Assembly: GCA_010015655.1 (NCBI GenBank)
Contig: ML976729.1
Coordinates: 120,495 to 184,494 of the forward strand
Length of the DNA: 64,000 nucleotides
From: Bimuria novae-zelandiae CBS 107.79
Lineage: Eukaryota; Ascomycota; Dothideomycetes; Pleosporales; Didymosphaeriaceae
Direction: 5' to 3'
Positions 33,649 to 43,818 of this stretch are shown piece after piece. The notes below the pieces were generated by a model. The model saw nothing but the letters and a program-made list of their open reading frames with translations, made no database searches and had not been told where the DNA came from. The position numbers were made by a program, and so were the translations under genes. The first letter of the stretch is position 1; every line of letters begins with the position of its first letter.

Positions 33649-36600
33649 CTATTCGTCATCCTCGTCCTCGTCGTCTTCGTCTTCAGCTTCGGAAACCTCC
33701 TCACCCAACTCCTTCAACCTCTTCTTATCCCTCGCCCTCTTCTCTTCCAGATCGCCCAGCATGACGAACAAATCATCTAGTTCGGTCTGCGCTGCTGCTC
33801 GCGCTTCTTCCTTCTCCTTGACGGCAGTTTCTGCCTTGCGCAGTTTCTCCTCCGCATCCTTGACTTTCCAGGTTTGATCCTGCACTTTCGTCTTCAAATC
33901 TTGGACTTCGGACTTAAGGGCGGCGATGGTGGAATGGAGGTCTCTAGCCTCGGCGGTGGATTTTTCAATGGTAGATTGTAAGGCAGACTTCTCATTCTGG
34001 AGTTTCTGAATGCGTGCTCCACTTTCCTGAATATGGGTTTCGAGGGCGTCTGGGGGTGTTAGTTTGATCGAATTATGTAAAGAAGGGGAAGCAAAACACA
34101 TACCTTTCTCCAATATGATCGCTGCGATCTCGTCGCGGTGTTTTTGCTCAAGCGCACGGTTGCTCTCGAGTACCTGTTGATGTGCGCGATCTGCATCCTG
34201 CCGCGCGCGGTCCGACGCATTAAGCCGCTGTTCGATCTCGCCGCGAGATCTATTCTCTTGGCGCAGCTTCTCTTCGTATTCTCGCTTCGTGTTCGCTACA
34301 GCGACCGCTGACTCCTTGGTAGCTTGTTGCATCTTGTTGTTAAGTGCGTTGATCTGCAAATTGTACTTATTTTCCAGCTCAAGAAGGGCTTGCTTGTGCT
34401 CGCGTTCTGCCTTCCGTGTATCGTTTTCATGGTTCCGGTGGAGCTCTTCATTGATGCGTTTGATGTTGTGTAGTTGTTGCTGTGCTGAATCCTCAGCTTT
34501 TCGCCGCTCCGCTTGCTCCTGGTTCACTCTTTGTTCCAGCGTCAACTTCTCAGCCTGGAGCTGCTCGATGGCCTGTTGTTTCTCATCGATCTGCCCGCGG
34601 AGTGAGTCGACTACGTCACGGTCGATGCCGTCGTCTGATTGAAGGATCTCCTTGACGGGATCTCTGTCGATGGCACGCGATAGTCGGCTGAAGTTGTCTT
34701 TCAGGAAGTCGGTAAAGGTTTCGTCGAAGAAGACACTCGGCAGAAGGCCCCCAGAAGCTCCAGTTTGTGGTGTAACTTCGAAATCGCGAACATCGGGATG
34801 ATGGCGGAGTTCCGCAATGGCATTTAGATACTTTTCACGACCCAACTTGGTGGTCAGAAGCGGTTGCAAGTCGCGTCGTGGCACCGGCGAATCCTTTGTG
34901 GAGAACTCGTAAATAATGCCCAACAATGCTGCGCATAACCCCCGTACAACCGTACGGTCATTGCCAGGTCTTTGTATGGCCTGCACAAGGCTCTGGAGGC
35001 TGCTTGCCTCGCCCAAGAAGTCATTGACAGCCGCAGCGTCCTCGAAGAGCCAGGTCGACAATAGCATAAGGTAAGCGATTGTTATCCGCTCGTCCTCATC
35101 AAGCTGGAGGCTTGTGATCAAGTTGGCAGTCAGGGTTTGTATGCATGTCACAACCTCCTCGCCTCGTTCGGAGTCGCCTTCGACGACCCCCATAAGTTTT
35201 TTCTTGGCCTCGCGATCGTCGAAGATAAGATGAAAAACAAGTACAGCCGCGAACCAGATCCGATACGGATCAATGACCTGTGACCCTTGTGGCCCAGTGA
35301 GCAGTGTCGTGAGTGCGTTCGCGGTCTCGTCACCGGCTAGACCGTCGATGGCTCTTTGGAGGAAATGGGTTTTGATCTGGAAGTGATTGAAAATGTACGC
35401 TTTGATGCATTCACAAGCGGCAAAACGCACGTCAAACATGTCATTAGCGGCTGGGGTAAGCACAAGATTGAGGAGCGCGTCAATGATATACGCAATCGCT
35501 GGCTCGTTCGGGGTGGTGGCTCCATTGGTGACAGGCTCAACAATAGGACGAACCTGCAGCTGCGCAAATCCTTGTTGTAACCGCGCATTCCCTCTTATCA
35601 TATCTGCACAAACATTCAAAGACTCGATTTTGATCGGTATTGGCGAGGCCGGATCGAAAGCCATGTTGACGACCTGTTGCAGAATGCCATGTTTGACGAA
35701 TGCATTCTGATTCGGAAGCGTGCTGATGCTGCCGCGGACGAGAAACATGCGCAGAATAGCCAGCAGTCCCCAAAGGTTCTTGTCCGCCTGTGGGCTGACC
35801 CAATCATCCTCTTCCAGGCTTGACCGCGCCTTTTTCTGTTTTTGCCCACCAGGGAGCAGAGCAGCGAGCTTGGCTACATGTCCGAGTTCTCGGAAATTTG
35901 TCTGATTGGAGGTGTTGAATCGGACCAGATTAGCGAGTAGCGAGAGGGAGTCCTGGACAACGATGGTGCCTTGGGTGAGCGAGCCGTCGGCCTGGATGAG
36001 GTTGAAGATTCTATCAAAAGCATTTTCGAAAACGATGAGCTTCTGAAGCTCCGTCGATGAGCGCGAGAGATCGTTTAGCAGCGGCAGAGCTTCTGTTCGG
36101 ATTGCATCGCGCGGGTCATCCAGGGTGGCCACCACCTTCCCTATGCCGGTGAGGATGCATTCTTGCGTCCTCTCCGGTCGTGCGTCGTGGATGGCCCGAA
36201 GGAGAAGGAGCGAGTTCTGGCGCGAGTAGAAGTCGTCGGTCTCGAGGAGGCCCAGGAGGATGTTTATGTTGTCTTCTCGCTACCATAAGCTCAGCACTGG
36301 CAGTCAAAGGGAAGCGCAAGGCGTACCTGGGTGAACTCGTCTGCCAGCCAGAGCGCGATCTCGTCTGAAGCTTCTGGCTGGTATTGTTAGCATAGCACGT
36401 GTCCAAGATATTTCCTAGCGTACACTCTGCTCATTGGGGTGGAACAGCGCCAGCAGCGTCTCTAGCACGACCTTGAGTGTGTCCACATCCTCTGCGTCCT
36501 TGGTCAAGGCCGCGATTAGATCGCGCAATGCGCCCGAAGCTACCGAGGCAGGATAGTCTTTCGCAAAGCTTCGTAGACCGAGGATAGCTGCGCGACGGTC

Positions 36601-36684
36601 CTCCAGGAGAGTTGCACTTGCGAGGCGACCGCTCAAGGTGCTGATGGTGTCGGTCGCGGTCTGCTTGGCCGGCGCCTGGAACAT
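33649..36684 (-). CDS. USO1: Uso1/p115-type vesicle tethering factor, four exons
   Basis: Exons on the minus strand are 36684-36424, 36377-36327, 36279-34104 and 34049-33649 (2889 nt, 962 aa). Introns are 46, 47 and 54 bp. The last has GTATGT, an AACTAAC branch point and CAG, and is a multiple of three without a stop, so an unspliced reading also stays open. The head (about residues 1-560) is armadillo-like (LASATLLEDRRAAILGLRSF, then LDDPRDAIRTEALPLLNDLS and LVRFNTSNQTNFRELGHVAK). A long coiled coil follows from about 600 (DEKQQAIEQLQAEKLTLEQR) and an acidic tail ends the protein (SEAEDEDDEDEDDE). This is the Uso1/p115 plan. The family tethers ER-derived COPII vesicles to the cis-Golgi together with Ypt1/Rab1. 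It is divergent from RAT1. Confidence 0.93.
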
Positions 36685-37321
36685 GTTCGCGGTGCGGTTC
36701 GACTACGAGATCATGGCGGGGAGGTTTCTTATGTTTTCCTGTGAAGCTGCTACGTTTTTGAATTGACGTATGAATAGTACAGGTAGCCTCGAGAGCACTG
36801 CTGGCGTAAATGCCTAGCACAGCTTGAAGGTCCACGCTGTTCTCACAAAATGTATGTGATACGGAGCGGTTCAGCCTCACCGGCGGCCCGGCGCCCGCTG
36901 CTCCAGCACACTGAATCCCCGGGGGCTTGGCGGGCTGAAAGGTTTCCACCTGCGATCGCGACTCGTCGCCTTTCATCCTCGACAATCACTCCACACGTCG
37001 CGCAGACTTCACAGAGGGTGCTCGCGCATATTCCAACGCGCCTTTTCAGGGCGACATCATCTCCATTCCTTCTTTATCGGAAGGAAGCAGGTCGCAGTTT
37101 CCTCAACTGCCTCGCACCTTCCGTTTCTCTCACCCATTGCAGCAGCCAGTAGTGCCTGCCGATTTCTCAAGTCACACTACATCTCATCCAGTCTCCAGTG
37201 CTTCTCATCTGCGTGGCGCGCTGCCATATACGCAAGTTCCCTCCGCATCGCCGTAGCCGTGCACGCCCAAGATTCACCTACCACTTTCGCAACACCCACG
37301 CAGTGAGCACCCGCCGCCACC
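36685..37321. promoter_or_regulatory. Bidirectional intergenic region USO1-RAT1
   Basis: 637 bp separate the two start codons, so both genes must be driven from here. No strong TATA box is seen. Short CT-rich stretches and ccgccgccaccATGG, a good Kozak context, precede RAT1. Confidence 0.5.
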
Positions 37322-40300
37322 ATGGGTGTCCCCGCCATGTTCCGCTGGCTCAGCCAGAAGTACCCCAAGATCATCTCAAGTGTCGTGGAAGATCTGCCTA
37401 AGAAGGTCGGCGATGAGACTATACCAGTCGACCGTACCAAGTCGAACCCAAATGGCGAGGAATTCGACAATCTATACCTAGACATGAACGGCATCGTGCA
37501 CCCTTGTTCTCATCCCGAGGATAAGCCTGCGCCCAAGACTGAGGCCGACATGATGCTTGCCATCTTCGAGTACACAGATCGTGTTGTTGGCATGGTGCGC
37601 CCACGTAAGCTGCTGTATCTCGCTGTAGACGGTGTTGCGCCGCGAGCCAAGATGAACCAACAGCGCTCGCGTCGTTTCCGCTCAGCAAAGGAAGCCAAGG
37701 AGAAGGACGAGGAGAAGGCTGAATTCATCAAAATCCTCAACGCCCAAAAGGTCAGCCGCGGTGAAGACATCACAAGCCTCGACGAAGTTGTGGAGAAGAC
37801 CTGGGACTCCAACGCTATCACCCCTGGCACGCCATTCATGTTTCTGCTCGCTGAGAGCTTGCAATACTGGTGTGCCTACAAGTTTACCACTGATCCCTCG
37901 TGGCGGGACATGAAGGTTATCATTTCCGATGCTTCTGTGCCCGGTGAAGGTGAACACAAAATCATGAACTTCATTCGCGCTCAACGCTCTATGCCCACTC
38001 ATGACCCCAATACTCGACATGTCATCTATGGTCTAGACGCTGATCTTATCATGCTTGGTCTCGCCACCCATGAGCCTCACTTCCGTGTTCTGCGAGAGGA
38101 TGTTTTCTTCGACTCCGGCAAGGACAAGAACTGCACCAAGTGCGGACGCAAGGGCCACATACGTCCCAACTGCCCTCATCCTGATGATGGCTCCAAGTTG
38201 ACCGAAGAGGAAGCCAAAGAGGAGTGGGATGCCGCAGAGCACCCGCTAAAGCCTTTCATCTGGCTTCACATCAATGTGCTGCGCGAGTACATCGCTGTTG
38301 AGATGGACTCGCCAGCGCGGAAATTCCCGCATAATGTTGAGCGGGCACTGGACGATTGGGTCTTCATGTGTTTCTTCGTGGGCAATGACTTCTTACCCCA
38401 TCTTCCCAGCTTGGAAATTCGAGACCAAGGTATCGACCTGCTCACTAAAATCTGGCGCGACCTGTTGCCACAAATGGACGACTATGTCACCAAGGATGGC
38501 TTTCCCAATATGCGCCTGGTGGAGAAAATTCTCCAAGGACTTGCTCAACAAGAGGCCGAGATTTTCCGCAAGCGAAAAGAAGTATCCGACCGACAAGCTG
38601 CCAAACGAGCCCGATTTGGTGATCGCAACAAGAACAACGGACAGCCGTCTTGGGTTCAAGCTCCTCCGGCCAAGCGTCGCAAGGAGGACACGAACACCTA
38701 CCTAGAGGCTGGCATTCCATTCTTCTCTCCCCAAGACGCTCAGTCGAACGAGGTCCGCGCGGTCTCCAAAGAGCTGCTCGCGAACAAGAACCAAACCAAC
38801 AAGAGTGCTGCAGCAAAACTCAAGGAATTGATGAAGGCTAAGGCGGAAGGCACTGCCCCAAGCGAATTGGAGAGCCAGAGCTCAGAAACAGCGTCGGCAT
38901 CCGGCGCAGAAACACCTGTACACCTTGGCAAGCGCACACATGATGCGATGGAAGACGCCGACAATGGTACTCCTGGCAGGACCACCCCGGTCGTTCCCGA
39001 ATCGCCATCGCAGTCGCAGAACAAGGACGGAGAGATGCCAGAGGATACGGTCAAGCTTTGGGAGCCTGGCTACGAGGAGCGCTACTACTCACAGAAGTTC
39101 GGCGTAGAGCCTGATGACATCGAGTTCCGCCACAAGGTCGCCCGGTCTTACGCAGAGGGTCTCTGCTGGGTGCTTGCATACTATTTCCAGGGCTGCCAAT
39201 CATGGACTTGGTACTTTCCTTACCACTATGCGCCTTTCGCTGCCGACTTCGTGGGCATTGGAGACATGGACCCGCACACGATGTTCAACAAGGGCAAGCC
39301 TTTCCACCCGTATGAACAGCTTATGGGTGTGCTTCCCGCCGCCTCAAATCATGCGATTCCAGAGCCATACCGCATTCTCATGTCAGATCCAAACAGCCCA
39401 ATTCTCGACTTCTACCCCGAGGATTTCCCGATCGATTTGAACGGCAAGAAATTCGCCTGGCAGGGTGTCGCCCTTCTACCTTTCATTGACGAGAAACGCC
39501 TCTTGGCCGCCATGGCAACCAAGACCAATCAACTGTCCGAGGACGAGGTGAAGCGTAATGAATTCGGCAAGGAGACACTGATGTTCGCCCAAGCCGGCAA
39601 GCTGTTCAAGGGGATGAAGAAGTTGATCTTTGGTAAGGGCGACAAGAAGGTGCAGATTGACCACGAGCATAGTGATGCTCTTCACGGCGAGGTCGAGCCG
39701 CACGATCTGTTTGTTCCTGACAGCCAGCTCGTCCCTCCTTTCGATGCTAACAGCGAAGAGTTCGACATTGTCCAGGACGGCTCAGTAAGGTACGTTCCTC
39801 CTCGATCGTCCCTGTTGTTGAGTATTGCAATGACTGACTTGTAACAGAGTATACTACGAAATGCCCAAGCTCGAAGCCAAGACAGCACACAAATCCGTCC
39901 TCCTCAAAGGGGTCGTCATGCCCACCAAAATGCTCAACGAAGGCGACGAAGCGCAAGTTCGCCGCCAGCAAAACGGTCGAGGCGGTTTCCGCGGCGGCCG
40001 CGGTGGAGGAAGAGGCGACTACAACAGCCACAACAACCAGCGCTCCAGCTCGTACTCTAACAACGGCGACAACTACATCAACCGAGGCTACAACAACGGC
40101 GGTCGAGGCGGATATAACAACGATCGTGGCGGCTACAATAATGATCGTGGCGGCTACAATAACCGTGGAGGCTTCAACAACGGCGGCGGCCGGGGAGGCT
40201 ACCCGCCAGCTTTCCCACCGCCATTCCCGGTCCCGGGTGTGAACGGCCAGTTCTTACCCCCGCCACCTCCAGGCTGGGTTCCGCCGCCACCGCCGGGTCT

Positions 40301-40574
40301 TGAGGCTTGGGGCGGAAACGGAAGGCCACCTGTGCAGGCTCCCATGGGCCCTCAGCATTGGGGTCCGCCTCCGCAGGGCAACCCGGCGCAGAACTCATCA
40401 CTACCCAGCTACCGGCCAGCGAACGAAATCCTGGGACACAATGGTGGCGGTCGTGGAGGCGGGTATCAAGGGCGCGGAGGACGAGGCGGAGGCGGAGGCG
40501 GAGGCGGAAGGGGCGGGTACAACGGTGGAGGAGGGCAGGGCGGGAGTGGGTATAACAACCATCGCCGGTTTTAG
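37322..40574 (+). CDS. RAT1: 5'-3' exoribonuclease 2 (nuclear Rat1/Xrn2), two exons
   Basis: Exons 37322-39789 and 39848-40574 (3195 nt, 1064 aa) are joined by a 58-bp intron (GTACGT...CTGAC...AACAG). Splicing links DGSVR to VYYEMP. The N-terminus MGVPAMFRWLSQKYP and the blocks LYLDMNGIVHPC, LAVDGVAPRAKMNQQRSRRF, SDASVPGEGEHKIM and YGLDADLIMLGL are the XRN nuclease core with its acidic metal ligands. A CCHC zinc knuckle (C271, C274, H279, C284; CTKCGRKGHIRPNC) separates Rat1/Xrn2 from cytoplasmic Xrn1. The C-terminus is low-complexity with RGG and YNNDRGGYNN repeats and a Pro-rich segment. The family degrades 5'-monophosphate RNA in the nucleus, matures rRNA and terminates Pol II transcription as a torpedo, with Rai1. 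Confidence 0.95.
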
Positions 40575-41150
40575 TATAACGGGGGATGGCTGTATATGCC
40601 TTGGTGATGAGACCTTGGGATGGTGTGACCGCAAGTCGAAGCCGCGGACAAAACGCTTCGGCGCGTTTTCAGATGCCATCTTGCGTCTGCTGTACGCCAG
40701 TGGGGCACAACTTGCTCTTCACGTAGGTGGTTTGGACACTTGTTATGTACCTGGACATCACTTGTATGATTGTTTTTGTAAAAGTAGCATGAATCAATGC
40801 GGCTGTGTGCCTGGTAATGGACAAACACGTGGCTTTCAAGCAGCTTGCGAAGCTCTGAATTTGATAGACACGCAAAGCTAAAGCCACTTTTGCGCTGTAC
40901 CTAATCTCTGAGACAGGGATTAGGAGAGGAGTTACTTCACACGTAAATGTATAATTTCATAGTCTTGAACATGGCTTTAGCTCACGGCACAACCCTCTTC
41001 AGGAGAATCCCGGTTCACATATCTGTTCTCGGACGTCTGTGAGCCTCTGACGTGGATGGAAAGCTCGGGGCCAGGTATCCAATCCATGCCCGAGACAGGA
41101 AAGTAAGGCGCAATTGCAGCGCGAACTACCATTTCCCATGTCGACTTTTA
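40575..41150. other. Intergenic between RAT1 and the kinase pseudogene
   Basis: Convergent 3' spacer; readings through it are extensions of shadow frames of RAT1 exon 2. Nothing else is seen. Confidence 0.45.
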
Positions 41151-42222
41151 TCACGGAAGGTCTGAGGATCACTTGTGTGCCAATGCCTCATTAGCTGTAA
41201 GTCGCCGAGTAGGGTCCACATTCATCATCTGTACGGCAAGATCCTTGAAGTCAGGGTCGATGTCCTGCCACAATGCAAACGGTCGTCTGGGATTGTCCGC
41301 ATTTAAGTCCGCTGCTACCATTGCAATGAGTTGAGCTCAGGGACTGTTGCCACGGTACTGAATCAGACCGTCTATACCCTCCAGATCAGAGAAGTAAGAA
41401 AGCTGACGTTCGAGAACAATGTCCAAGAGTTCGATGTCTTCTGGAATCTCTTCGTCGTCTGCTGCGAGTACCACTCGTTTCGTGATGGCATAGATGCACT
41501 GTAGAGCTTCAGATCGAAGACTATCGAAGACTGAAGAGAGACTTACCACAAGACCAAAAGAGAACATATCTGACAGCGTGTGCACTCTAGCCGATGCGTG
41601 GGCCTCTGGACCTCGCCACATCCAATTTCTAACTTGTCGTCCCTTGATAACACAATCTTCTGGTACGTAGGCCGCATCCTCAATGCCCACAACCTGCACT
41701 TGCTCCACTGTTATGTCGCCACCTTGGTCCTTCCATTCTATCAAGGTGTTGTTCGCCTTGATATCGGTATGAACAATTCCTTTGCCATGCGAGTAGCGAT
41801 TCCACGCAGGGCATCTCGGAGAATTCGCTTGGTTATAGGAAGTGGAACTTCATTTTGAACAAAAGACAGAAAGTGGTCTCGAAGGTACTTGTATACGAAC
41901 ACGGACTCGTCGGGGCAGGCATCGTCAGCCACGTGTAGGTAGGGTGAGCTCCGAAGGTCGTCGAACATGTCCTTGAAGTATTTGAAATCGTGTGGCGCAA
42001 CACTTTTCAAGACGTACTTGTGGTCTCCAAATTTAAAAAAAAACGCAGCGTTAGTGTTTGTAGGTCTATGCTCATCTGACTTAGATCTACTCACGTCGCG
42101 AGATATACACGTCCCTGGTTCTTAGGTTTGTCTTGAAGAATGCGTTCGACGACGTAGCGATGGCCTGACTGGCCCAAGACTCGCGTGAGTGCAACCGCTC
42201 GCGAAAGCGTTTGGGCAGACAT
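41151..42222 (-). pseudogene. Protein-kinase-domain gene, inactivated
   Basis: Starting at ATG 42222 (MSAQTLSRAVALTRVLGQSG), exon 1 ends near YLAT at a GTGAGT donor. The kinase lobe continues with FGDHKYVLKSVAPHDFKYFK, LPITKRILRDALRGIA, GIVHTDIKANN (HTD for HRD), GRQVRNWMWRGPEAHASARV (GPE for APE) and SDMFSFGLV. A 48-bp in-frame intron (41499-41546, GTAAGT...CTACAG) follows, then CIYAITKRVV and a C-terminal region to about 41151. Three lesions are visible: a one-base deletion between DALRGIA and SHGKGIVH (near 41790), and two TGA codons where relatives have Trp (SP-W-AQL near 41335 and HK-W near 41170). The expected splice acceptor before FGDHK reads AA instead of AG. It belongs to a fungal kinase-like family I cannot name. 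Confidence 0.75.
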
Positions 42223-42419
42223 GTTTGTTAAGAGTTAATGGCGATACAAATGGGTCAAACGCAAGTTGAGTGGTTCGCACTACTCATATTTAACTAAGAA
42301 ATAAGGACAAAGGGTTAGCGAGGCGCCTAACGTACCGTAGCTTGGCAGTTGGCGCGCCGCGTCACTGAACGCGCCACCCCAACATGATTGCTCGGCCAGC
42401 AACATGAGGCTATTAAGCT

Positions 42420-43502
42420 ACCCACAATTAATATTATTACGAGATTTTTTAGAGTTAAGGTCTCTAAAGCCTATAGATAATTACTAGCTACTTAAATTAT
42501 TAATATCTTTATAGTATTTTAATTATTTAGCTATTACGCGATTTTATGGTAAATATAATAAATAAAGCCTTATTAATATTTATAGCCTTACGCTAAAGCT
42601 ATTTTTTTAATAGCCTTATTAAGAGGCTTTAAAATATTCTTACTACCTAATTTAGATATTTTAATACGTTTTTAAAGTTAACTTTATACCTTATAGGCCT
42701 ATTACTTAAAGTATTACTTAGTAGCTTTATTAGTCTTTTACTTTACGCGTATATCTTTAATAGCTACTTAAGTAATATACCTTTCTTAAAGTAGCTTTAT
42801 TTGAAGCTACTAGCTAGCCTAATAAGCTTTTACTTACTTACTTTTTTAAAGCTATAGTTACTATACTTTAGTATTTTTTTATATTAATAATTACGTGCCT
42901 GCTATACGCTATAAAGTAACTAAAAAATAGCTCTACTATAATACTTATTTAGCTTATTAAGAGGTAAAAGCTTACCTTACTTTAAGTATTTTTTTTATAT
43001 TACTAGAGCCTCCTGCAGGCCCTTATTATTATACTTTAAAAGTTACTTTTATATAAAAATTAAGTATATAGTTTAACTTAGCTTCTTAGCCTTATTACTA
43101 CCTCTTATATTAATAATAGCTTTTAGTAGCTAGTTAATCTTTCTCTAATCTAAAGCACTAAGTATTAATTTTAAGCTTTTTTATAATTATTAATTAAAAG
43201 GTATAGTCTAATTAAATTATTTAAAAATAGTTATTAGATCTAGTAAGGAGATACCTATAGCTTTAAAGGCCTAAAAAATTAATAGCTGCCTTATAGTGCT
43301 AATCTAAACTTTCTAAAATAGGCTACTAAAGTCTCTCTTAGCAATAAAGGCTAGTCCCTAACTATTCTATAAGAAGGCTAATAGCTTATTTAAATATGCT
43401 ATTAATAGAGGCTTAAACACGTAGATATCGAGAGACTGCAATGTATAAATTAAATAAAGTAAATAAATAGTTAATAAGATCCTATTACGATTGTAATAGT
43501 TA
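42420..43502 (-). pseudogene. P4 pogo transposase, C-terminal half
   Basis: From 43502 leftward the minus strand reads NRNRILLTIYLLYLIYTL, then SLDIYVFKPLLIAYLNKL, GLAFIAKRDFSSLF and AFKAIGISLLDLITIF. This is the end of the DDE core (third Asp kept) and the region after it in pogo transposases. RIP stops are dense. Confidence 0.75.
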
Positions 43503-43703
43503 TGTCAGGGACATTCTTGACCCCCACAAAAGGCGACCCTCGGAGATCCTCCGGATCTCTCTCGGGCCTCCACCGGAGCTGCCCCGGCTCAGTTACGTGG
43601 TGTAGTCTATATATTCCTCTATAGACCCTTTGACATCTGGCAAGGATTTGTTTAATATACACGTTCACCCTAATCCAAATTACCTGCTATAAAGTGCCTC
43701 ACA
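43503..43703 (+). repeat. Gypsy C 5' LTR
   Basis: 201 bp, nearly identical to 57407-57607. A TATA-like tatatatt lies at about 43609-43616. Confidence 0.9.
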
Positions 43704-43818
43704 ATTCAAATCCTTCCCCCCTCCTTTTTTTAAAAAAGGGAGGCAGTCGATTCAGGATCACCCTCTAAACCACTCTCTCTATAATAACACCCCGTTACCT
43801 ATCTAACGAGTTACCGCG

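Noticed and set aside
35387..35710. Plus-strand ORFs antisense to Uso1
   Set aside because: They are opposite to a well-supported exon with no independent coding evidence.
40300..40881. 193-codon plus-strand ORF over the end of RAT1
   Set aside because: It is an out-of-frame reading of the RGG-rich exon 2 that runs on into the 3' UTR.
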